Assembly: GCA_020746105.1 (NCBI GenBank)
Contig: CM036642.1
Span: forward strand, 5,363,501-5,427,500
Source: Trogon surrucura
Lineage: Eukaryota; Chordata; Aves; Trogoniformes; Trogonidae
Length of the DNA stretch: 64,000 bases
Reading direction: 5' to 3'
The position numbers and the translations under genes are program-made. Below, one piece after another: positions 53,084-62,600 of the stretch. Position 1 is the first letter of the stretch, and each line of letters starts with the position of its first letter. The notes beneath the pieces are model-generated. The model saw only the letters and a list, made by a program, of their open reading frames with translations, had not been told where the DNA came from and did not search any database.

Positions 53084-56000
53084 CTGAGAAGATGACAGAG
53101 CATCGCAGTGAGAACAAGTGGTATCAGTGGCCCTGGACAGGCTCTGCTGAGCGGGGCAGGGCTCTGGCATCACCCGCCCCCCCCAGGGCCAGACCAGCTT
53201 CCACATACCCCCGGTTCCCCCCAGAGCACCCACAGACAGCAGGGGTCCCCCTCTGCTGGACAGGTCGAAGGGGCTGGAGTGCGCGCAGCAGGAAGCCACA
53301 ACTCCACAGGCTCCTGCAGGGAACTCCAGGGCAGAAGCAGATGGAGCAGGGAACAGGAGGCAAAGAAAAGCCCAGCCTCCCTGGCAGCACTAAGCCCTCT
53401 ATTTACACAGCTTTACTCCCCAAAGACCTCAGCTTCCCCACGTTTAATCACCAAGTATGATGCTCACTTACTTTCACGCACACAAATAAGATTAGAAAAA
53501 AAGCCCAGCACTGTACAGCAATAAAGCTCTCATGCTGACAAATGGGAGCCCTCCCCACCTCATGCTTAATGTGGCTTCGGGGAAGTATTGTGAAATTCAA
53601 CAGGAACTGAATCAAAGCCACTCAGCAGTGCTCCTTTAAGCCAGTGTGTCACTGCTAAGCACCCCCCGAGCAGCCATCAGAAATCCTGGTGCCAGATGCT
53701 GCTGTATAAACTCACCACTGTCACCTGAACCCATTTTTATTCACATACTAAAAGAAATTGCCAAGTAAAAAATACACAGAGCCCATGTTCAGAATCGGCT
53801 TTCTCCCACCCTGCTTAACAACACATTATCAGCTGTAAATCCTCCAAAAATCAAAGACCAAAGCTGGGGAACAAGTCCTGCTCTGTGTTTGCAGGAACGA
53901 GCCCCAGCTGTGTGGGCTGCCGACAGCTCTGCAAGAAATCCACCGGCTCGAGTTGCTCATGCTCATGCCCCACCACTGCTCCAGCACGAGTATCACTGTC
54001 AGCCCAGGGACCTTCACCCGCCCACAAGGCAGTGAAAGCCCCAAAACAGTGGCCAGAGCTGCTGGTCCGTCAAGGAGGGACATCACAGCTCGGCATTCTG
54101 CCCACTCTGCCGCAGCAGAAGGGCAGCAGCACCCAGCCCAGCACCCTGCTGCCAGAGCATCGCTTCACCCACCTTCATCCGACCGCTGCCCAAGCTGCAC
54201 CGAGAATAGAAGGGCTCAAATCCTCTTTGCTGAGCACTTGACTTCAGCAGAGGGGGCAGAGTCTTAGAGACCACAGCAAGGAGGAAAGGGGGGCAAAATT
54301 CAGGGTGGAAAGAAGTACACCCCCCACACCCCCAGAATGGAACTGACTGAAAATTCTCCAGCCATGCAGCCAGAGGCTTGAGAGAAAGCTATTCAAGGCT
54401 TCTCTCCCACACAGCTGACTTCCAAAATACCTCTTAATAATGTCAAAGACAGATTTATTGGAATAAAAAAAAAAAAAAAAGGACAAGAAGTGTCCAGGTT
54501 CTGCAGTGCCTGCTCTTTTGTTGCATCCCACAGTCACAGCCCTGAGTTTTCCCCTACTTTTTGGACAAGGCTGTCTCCCTGCCTCCTCCGCACTCACCTT
54601 TCTCCCCAGAAATCGAGTAGATGCTGTTGTGCCGAGAGCTCCTGCCTCTCTAGAAAGGTAGGAAACAAAAACACAGCAGAGCGAGTTATATTTCAGGCAG
54701 AGGCAGGAAGAGCAGTCCCTTTCAGGTCTGCCTGGAAGCCCTGAAAGGGTCAGGGTGAGCCCAACCAAGCCTTCCACTACCCATTCCCTTCAGGGAACAT
54801 GAAAACACTGACTATTGTTCCCTTAAAGAGCACTACAGAGCACCAATTAATTTGCCTTTGTGAAAAGGCCTCCAAGGATACAAAGCAGGATACAAATCGG
54901 ATCCGTGAGATGTGCTGGTAGCACCTCAGGATGTACATGGGCACAGGCCAGCCTCACTGAATCTGCATTTCAAATCAGCACGGAGCCAGACTTGCTGGCT
55001 CCATTTCCTCAACTCCAGTCCCTACCATGAAACTGCAGCACCTGTGGTGCCAGGTCTGCCAGAGCTTATTTTCATTCCTAAAAATAAGCTTGGATTTGTC
55101 TACAAATACCTTTCCTATATTTTCCAGCTTATCTTGCCTCCTGGCTTTACCCTATTTTCTACCTTTCACAAGAAAGAGAAAATTCTCTCTCCCTCGGCCA
55201 AGCCTTCTGCTCCAAGCAGCCTGTCGGGAGGCACGATCGTGCTGTTCCCCCGCCACGGCGCTCACCTCGCTGTCCCGGCTGGTGCGGCGGCTCTGGGTCA
55301 CACACTGGATCTGCCAGGGCAGGGGCTGGTACACCAGGTACGGCAGGGGCTCTTGATGGAACAGACCGGTCCCAAGCTGCACACAGAAAGCATTTGCAGC
55401 AGGCAGCGGGGCAGGAGAGGAGCAGAAAGAGCAGCCCCTCCACACAAACCACCAGCGACGCCAGCCCACAGCAGCCTCACCAGCTGCGGCGACGCTCGGC
55501 GTGTCTTCCTGGCACCTACCTGCTGCCAGGCCAGCCCAGACTCACCTGTCCGAATGCTCTCACCACAAAGAAGAGCGCTGTCATCAGGGTCGCCAGCATG
55601 GCTGGGGTGTCCGAGGGGCTCTCTCCGTCCCGGAAAGGCAGAGCTCTGGGTGCAGTGGACAGTGGTCACCAAGTAGCCGGGGACTGAAACGTCCCTTCTT
55701 CGCAGGCAGAGGCTAAGCCCCTTAATGAGCTTACGGCTCACATTCATCTTGGCAAAGTAATTGCACGCTGTCCTTTTGCTCTTCTAATCGCCGAGTTTCT
55801 CCAACACATACAGTACTGGCACTCCAGAAAAAGCAAATCCTCTTCTCTATGTCCATACGTAGCCCAATGCGCACAGACACGCACGAACACGCCCCACACC
55901 TCCGACTGGGGAGCCGGGGCACACCTCCTCTGCTCCGCACTGCTGCTCAGCAGGATTCCCGCAGAGCCTCCGACGCCCAGAAAGCATAGATCGACGGGAC

Positions 56001-56096
56001 TTTGGATTTCGCTGAGCCACCCAGTGCTCTTTGCACAGCGGCTGCACCAGGAGCAGGGCAGAGCCCTGCGCCCCCAAAGCATTACCTGGAAAGCAT
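52965..56096 (-). CDS. Unrecognised small gene, predicted 130-aa protein with C-terminal IQ motif
   Basis: Five - strand exons (56096-56086, 55645-55546, 55376-55266, 54649-54598, 53083-52965) join with matching phases into an open frame of 130 codons. Residues about 20-36 are hydrophobic (MLATLMTALFFVVRAFG) and could be a signal or membrane anchor. The middle is Ser/Arg-rich (SRRTSRDSERGRSSRHNSIY). Residues 116-127 are IQTHFRRYQQQK, an IQ-type calmodulin-binding motif lacking the central Gly, very like the IQSQFRKFQKKK of PCP4/PEP-19; as in PCP4, the protein ends a few residues later. I cannot name the gene. It lies downstream of CEP164 on the same strand and converges on DSCAML1. The last two exons are the best supported and the start is the least certain; an alternative start is the Met at 55599-55597. 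Confidence 0.6.
53084..54597 (-). other. Intron of the IQ-motif gene
   Basis: 1.5-kb intron between the last two coding exons, with a 16-A run at 54465-54480. No other feature recognised. Confidence 0.55.
54465..54480. repeat. Homopolymer: 16 A
   Basis: Uninterrupted A run preceded by gaat, in an intron of the IQ-motif gene. Confidence 0.9.
54598..54649 (-). CDS. IQ-motif gene, internal exon of 52 bp
   Basis: It encodes RGRSSRHNSIYSISGEK plus one base. Acceptor ctacctttctag and consensus donor gtgagt; phases fit both neighbours. The Ser-rich RxxS context could be a phosphorylation site (inference). Confidence 0.68.
54650..55265 (-). other. Intron of the IQ-motif gene
   Basis: 0.6-kb intron; nothing recognisable. 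Confidence 0.55.
55266..55376 (-). CDS. IQ-motif gene, internal exon of 111 bp
   Basis: It encodes LGTGLFHQEPLPYLVYQPLP and WQIQCVTQSRRTSRDSE, phase 0 at both ends. Acceptor tttctgtgtgcag, donor gtgagc. Confidence 0.62.
55546..55645 (-). CDS. IQ-motif gene, exon with hydrophobic segment
   Basis: It encodes ALPFRDGESPSDTPAMLATL and MTALFFVVRAFGQ. Donor gtgagt is strong, acceptor actgcacccag moderate. The frame is closed by a stop just upstream of the acceptor, which supports an exon start here or a start codon at 55599-55597. Confidence 0.5.
55646..56085 (-). other. Presumed first intron of the IQ-motif gene
   Basis: 0.44 kb, assigned as intron only if the first-exon model is right; nothing else recognised. 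Confidence 0.35.
56086..56096 (-). CDS. IQ-motif gene, possible first coding exon (start codon plus 8 bp)
   Basis: ATG at 56096-56094 lies 11 bases before a donor (ttccag/gtaatg) whose phase fits the next exon, giving MLSRALPF. The upstream frame has a nearby stop. The start context is only fair; the rest of this exon would be 5' UTR. Confidence 0.3.
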
Positions 56097-59000
56097 GCGT
56101 CACCATCGGGGACCTTCTCCAGTAGTTGTTACCACAGCTCTCCAGCAGGCAGACATGCAGGAGGGCAGATGTGCACAGCAAGAACCAGAGCAACTCAGGG
56201 TTTGGTGGTGGTTTGTTTTGTTATCAGCTTCCATTTCTGCCCAACCAGCTGCACCACACTTTTCTTCCTGCGCCTCATTAGTCCATCAGTTCCAAGAGCT
56301 TTCCTCTCTCCAGCGTGTACAGCAGTCACCATACTCTCTCCTTTTCAGCCCTCTCCATGGCCAAACCACAACTGTGCACAGCAGCATCCCAGTCCCTACA
56401 TGCATCCCTGTGCCTCACGCACCCCCCAGCCACATCTGGCTTTTCTGTTGTACCAGTAGCTCAAATCCCACGACAATCGGAGTCCCCACATCCCCATCCA
56501 TCTGAATCTAGGACTGCCAGCGAGCAATGCACTGCGCAGAAGAATCGGAGCCGAAAGAATAAGGGCAGGTGTTGAACCTTCCCTCTCCCCATCATTGCTG
56601 TGGCCAGCTGTGTTGGCACATCTGCAGTCTCTCGGCACTAGAGAGCCCCCAGTCAGGACACATGTGGCCAATGCCCCGTTTGGGCCGAGTCTGTCTTCGT
56701 CGCAGCGCCTGGAGACACAGGGCAAGCTGAGTCTTCCACGAGAGAATACCTTAAAGGCAAAAAAATCCCCAAGGAGAAACACAGACAGCTGGGAAGGGCT
56801 GCTACGGGTGTCCCAGGGCTGCTGGAAGGAGGTGAGAAGGGGAAAGGAACAAGCCCTGGGAAAGGAGCAGCACGTCACTGATCCTCCCCCAGTTTCTGTC
56901 AGGAGCACAGTTCAGCAGTCCCACCGGCAGGACTCCAGTGAGAACACTGCTGCAGCAGCACCTAAAATGTCCTTGGGGGAAAATTCCCAGCTGCTCCCAA
57001 ATAAACAGAGAAATCAGTAGCGACAGTCAATCTGCAGAGTTCATCAATTTTGACACAGCGCCAGTTGCTGCCAGAGCAAAGCCATGCTCTGTGCCAGTGC
57101 CCCACAGTTCTCCCTGTGTCCCAGGGAGAACTCCCCACCTGCTCTGGCAGAGACCCGACACCATGAGCCTTCCCTGGGCTCCCAGTGAGCTGGCCTTGGG
57201 CTTCTCCTGCACTCAGCCCATCCTCCAACCTTGACATAAAGCTCCACAGCGAGACGACCACTGTAACAAGACTGGATGACAGCTTTATGAAAAGGGCAGG
57301 ATACGAGCCCACGAAAAGCTGTCCTGCTGGATGAAAGCCCCCTGAAGAATTGTTCTTGTAGTTTGGGAGTTTTTAGCTTTCTATGGGCCCCTGCATTTGT
57401 TACCCAGGCCAGGTACTTCATAGAATAATGGTAATAAAACCACAGCGGGCTCAAGTAGTCTTGGAAATTGCCAGAAATGACCTTGACAAGACAAAACATG
57501 AAACAGCCCAGAGACAAGCGAGAGAAAGATGTGAAAGTTCAGTACAAGCTGGATATCTGGGGCTACCACAGAACATCTTAACAAGAAAAAACAGAGCTAC
57601 AAACAACACCATCATATAAAACAGGCTCATGTTGATTTAATTTGCGTACAAAACCAGATACAGCTGCTTTCACAGGTTTTAACAGGAAAAAGGAGCACAT
57701 TTCAAAACAAGTTATTGCTAAGAAAACCATTTTTATACACTCTTCCCCGAACACACAGACTGGACTTGGCAATGTGGCTCTGGGCACAGCACCCACCAGG
57801 CTGACAGGCCACCGCCGTGCTACAGGGGGACCTTCTAGACATCTGCCATTCCCTGGGAGCATCTGAGGTCTCCCCATTCAGCCAGAGCTGGTAAGAGCTA
57901 GCAAAGACACCCATGGGATGTTCTCTACGGGCAGTGCCCGCACAAGGGTTTCTCTACCACCCACAACGTGAGAGAACATGAATCTGTTCAGAGGATCAAG
58001 CTGTCCTAGGTAAAAGGCTGGTCAACTAATAAAAACACCCCTCTAAAATCATAAAAAAAAATATACAGACGTTCTTGAGAGTTTTAAAATGATGTTCATC
58101 AAAAATACATTTCTATTTGCATGTAAACAGTCCCCTGCCATGCTCACAGTGTGAGCTGTTGGGGTGTTGTGCCAGCACACACCACCCGGGAAGCAAAGCA
58201 GGAGGAGGTTCTGCTTCAACCCGACGCACATCGTTAGCCACACCGAGGAACACAAACAGCACCAAAGGGTGCAGAGCCACAGCTTTAACAGCCTCCCTGC
58301 GTCTGCCATCTCTGAGGAGAATGGCTTTGAAGATGATTTCTCACAGATGGGATCCCTTGAAATGCAAACTTCTTCATCAGGCAAAATGGCAAGCGGTTCT
58401 GCATTTTTTAAAGCTTAAAATATTTACAGTCGGCTCAGAGGAAGCACTGACAAAGACAACCAAATACCACATTTTCCACCCAGCAGCACAAAAGCCCAGC
58501 CCGACTTCTCCCTGTCAGAGCAGCACCAAGTGCTGCCTCCCAGGTCAGTGGCGATATGCTCTGGACACAGCCCCGCCAGAGGAGCGGCACCACTGCAGCC
58601 ACCTGGCAAGCGGAGCCACGAGCCACCGCCTCACTGCCACGGTCCGAGGGCTGCACAGCCCAACACCTCGGCCGCTTCCCGGCTGCACAGGGCACGTTTC
58701 ACAGTCTCAGAGACTCCAGAAGCCCAGCAGAGCCACCGTAGGAGCCGGCTCCTGTCCGCCTCCCCAACCTTCCTGGGGAAGGAGAGTCCAGCTGCCGAGC
58801 CGAGCTCTGGAGCCCTCTCCCCCGGGTACGGGGGGACACAGGTGGGGCATTGGCTCAACATTCACACTAGGCTGAGCTCCCTAACAGCGCCTGCACCGGC
58901 AGACACCGCCCTGCGCTCTCTCGCCCTTGGAGCATGTGTAGCACAAAAGAGCTCCCAGGGCACAGCCACGCTGCACAGCACTGCCTGGGGCAGCAGGAAG

Positions 59001-59344
59001 AGGAAGCTTTCCCAGATCTGCCATAAAAAGCCACTCCTGGTTTAGTTCCTACTGTCTTCCTGCCAAAGAGAGGAACATCTCCCAAGAGTCAGAAACTGCC
59101 GTTCCCCGATTCTGCCCCTCAGACGCTACAGCCCTTTCACTATTCGTTCTCCTCTACTCACACGTGCCAGAGGTCGGATGACTTTGCCCACCTACAGGCA
59201 AAGACTTGCTGGGCATTGATGCGGGCTCATTTCCTGACACATTTCCACCAGCAGAGTCTCAGCTGGATTCAAATTCTCCCCCTTGACCAGTTACTCAACG
59301 CCCTCCATGATTCACAGCTCTGGCTCACGACTGCTAGAATACCA
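56097..59344. other. Intergenic DNA between CEP164 and the IQ-motif gene
   Basis: About 3.2 kb. It should contain the 5' UTR and promoter of the IQ-motif gene near its left edge, but no TATA box or CpG cluster stands out. No coding sequence or repeat family recognised. Confidence 0.5.
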
Positions 59345-59360
59345 ATGAGAGAACTGTTGA

Positions 59361-59366
59361 TTTATT
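59361..59366 (-). terminator. CEP164: CEP164 poly(A) signal (AATAAA on - strand)
   Basis: TTTATT on the + strand, about 250 bp beyond the CEP164 stop codon. It is the first canonical signal downstream of the last exon. Confidence 0.65.
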
Positions 59367-59612
59367 GAAGCCCTGATATTTCACCACTGGATTAAACAGT
59401 CTATAAAGTATATTTGGACACGTTAGAGGATTAGACGAATCCGCCTGGGAAGTCCATTTTCCTCTTCCTCCATTCTCTTGTAAAGAGACTTCATTTCAAG
59501 GGCACAGCACAAAGACACAGAGGCGATGTCTGGGCATCACCGAAACCCAATGCAGCATGAGGGAGACCACACGGGCAGCCCTCGCCATCTCCCCAGAGCC
59601 AAGTCCCACCTT

Positions 59613-59698
59613 TCAGTAATGGTACACCTTAATTTGTCTGTTGTCATCCAGTCCGAGCTGGAGCAGGCTGGAGCTGCTGGCAGGGGGCTTCTGTGTTC
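59613..59698 (-). CDS. CEP164: CEP164 last coding exon
   Basis: It encodes [16 protein letters not shown] and [11 protein letters not shown] followed by TGA (59615-59613), aligning with human [18 protein letters not shown]. Acceptor gacctcccttcccag. Confidence 0.9.
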
Positions 59699-62600
59699 CT
59701 GGGAAGGGAGGTCTGGCAGCCAGGTGAAGGAAAAGCCTGGCTTACACGAGGCGTTAGCACACGTGAGCACAGCCAGCAGGTAGCGAGGGCGGGAGCCAGC
59801 CCCGCGCACACACACGCTGTGCTTAGCCTGCCGCATCCAAGTCAAACGGAATTAAAAGGGGATTAGGGAATTCAAAGCAGCACTGCACTCAGGACAGCAT
59901 GTGCTATCAGAGGCCCAAGGGATTTGCTGCTAATATCAGCGCACGCTGCAGAGAAGATACCGAGAGCTCCAGCATAATGCTGTTACAACACAAGCCTGGA
60001 AACATCGCCGGTAATAGCACGGAGAGCTCTCACTCACTCGACCCAACCACATGCTACAACGTGCCTCAAAACTGAGCTGGAGGGAGAGCTCCGCCAGGGA
60101 GCCCCAGCCCTCCCTGCCCAGCCACGCAGCCTACAAGACTAGGCCCCCTTCCCTCATTCCGCACGCTTTGATTAATTTTTTTTATTTTCACATTAGCAGC
60201 TCTGACTGCTGCATATCACAGGAGAGCAGTGGTACTCAAGAGCATCACAGAGCAACTGCAGAAAGAGAAGAGACTCTCAGCCAAGTACAGCTCAAAGAAG
60301 AGCAAACAGGTCATTTGCACTCTAACTGCTAACCACAATATTCCCTTGCAGAACCAGACACTAAAAGAGAGGCTAAGGCTTCAAAATTGCTGTTCAATGC
60401 TTTAGCGCTTCCGATTCCTTCACCTCCTGCCCGCTGCAGGAAGCTGGAGTGGAATTAAAGACCAGACCTGGGCAAAGGATACACTTTCAAATCCCTCTTG
60501 AAGTCTTCTAGCCATTTCTTGTTGGTCTCAATCATTCCTTGAATACTCATCTTGTCTGACTCACGACTCTGGAACTGGGAGCGCTGGAACAGCCGGATTT
60601 GCTCACTGTTGCACGTGAGAGAGAAAGAGAGCGCAAGTGGGAAAGAGAAGCCTAGGCAGAACCAATACCAGAGATGAGGGATGGGCTGCTACAGAAAGAG
60701 CCAGCTAACAAAAAGCTATCTCCTCTTTGCTCAGAGTCCCCTGCGCATCCACACCTGAGAGAAAAGCAGCAGCAGCTGCCTGCTTGACAGGTAGCTTATG
60801 ATTTTGTTATCTGCTTGTTACTCAATGTGTGACCTACAAATCATTCCAGAGAAGTAAAAAGCAGCCCAATGAAAGAAGTAAAGAAACAAGACCCTTACTG
60901 TGCAGGTACATATCCCAGGTTGTTGTCCGGAGGCCTGGAACTTCCACTAGGCGACGGGAGCCCACCTGGAAAAGACATTGCAGAAAGGGCACAGACACCA
61001 ACAGAAGAGGAGGCAAATTTCACCATCTATTTCAAGGTATTCCAAGAATAAGGCAATGCTTTTAGTTAAAACAATAAGTTTATTATCTTCTAGTTTTAAG
61101 CAGCAAGGAGAATACGCAGGGTAATGCCCCTAATCGTCACTCCATACGGGTAGTGATAGTGACGAAGAAAGATCTGTCACCAGTTGCCCTAATACTTGAT
61201 CCTCATGCAGACCCACAGTCCCAAGGGAGCCCCAGTTGCAGCGAGGATTTGGAGCACCTCTCCCAGCAATCGGGGGGTCCGACGTGGTGCATCCACTCAT
61301 AGGGGAGGGCTCCAGAGTCACTGCAAGAGGGCCCAGCTTTTATACTCTTGAAGAAACAAGCTTACAGCACTTCCAGTGCGGGAACGCCTGGTGTCACCCT
61401 CCCTGTCGGATTCCACCCAAAGCCTGGCTGGGGCTAAAGGGGGAATGCAAGGGAGCCTCTCTATCTATTTGGGCTTTAATCACAAGTTTCTCAATAAGGC
61501 CAGACATCTGGTCTCATGGTCTTGTAACATGCCCCTAAATAAAGAAAGATCGTTCTGCTGGTTACCACTGCACAACATGTGTCACAGCAAAGCTTTTATA
61601 GACTGGCATCAGAATACATATATGCTCATGCTAAAATAGATGAGTAATAGCTTACATATGTGATTAATATTATGTGCAATTAGTACTACATATAACAGAT
61701 ACTTGTTGGGTATGTGGATCTGGCTATGTTGGGCCAGTGGATCTGGCCAAACCAGCATCAGAAGGGCGAGACAGTTAGAACTCGCAGGGCTGTGAAATCA
61801 AGTCACAGGCAAGAAAGCACATAGATTAAGGACAGGAGACCTACCTGGGAAATACTTGTGCCATTTCTCTGCCAGGAAGCTGTCCACTGATTGTCTGGCT
61901 GCAAAAGACGGACTCGAGCTCAGGCCAGAGCTCTGGGCCCACTGGTCCACCAGAGACCCCCCGGTGGGGTGCACCAAGGAGCCACCAGCCTGAAGTCCTG
62001 TCCAGGAGGCATATGAACAAAGGGGGACACCACTGTTGCAGGGTGTCGAGGTGAAGAGTGGAGACTGGGGATTGCTCAGAGAGCCCAAGACGTGGAGCAC
62101 GCCGTTCAGTTCACTAGTGATACGCTGCAGAGAGTCTGTCAAGTACTGGATTTTGTCTGGCTGGGGGGCAGGCTGTAAATCAGTTCTCAGATCAACTGGT
62201 AGAAGAGAGGGGAAAAAAAAGGGGTCACTGGGGAGGCAAGGGAGACACTGCCTCCCCGACAGGAGGCTTGTTTTTGCTATGTGGTAACACTCTGAGCCAA
62301 GTCTGACAGGCAGGGATTCAAAAGGCAAGGTCACACAGATTCCATCCCTCATCTGCCACTGCAGGCAAGAAAGAAGTTTTTCAAGTCAAGTGTTGCACAC
62401 ACAGCAGTCCCAGCCACAGAACTGCCTCTGTCACCAATAAACACAAGTGAGAGCAACAGAAGGTACCTGAGAGGCAAGAGGAAAAGCCAAAACCAGCCTA
62501 GAGCACCACACATTGGGCACCGCATTTAACCCCGCCAGGCACTCACGCTTAGGCTGATGCAGATCTACACTGGATGTGCTGCTTGTGTCCTCAGAGTTGC

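Noticed and set aside
56086-56193. Hydrophobic - strand segment LLWFLLCTSALLHVCLLESC before the donor at 56086
   Set aside because: It starts at TTG rather than ATG, has a poor acceptor and its phase does not fit the next exon, so the ATG at 56096 in another frame was preferred.
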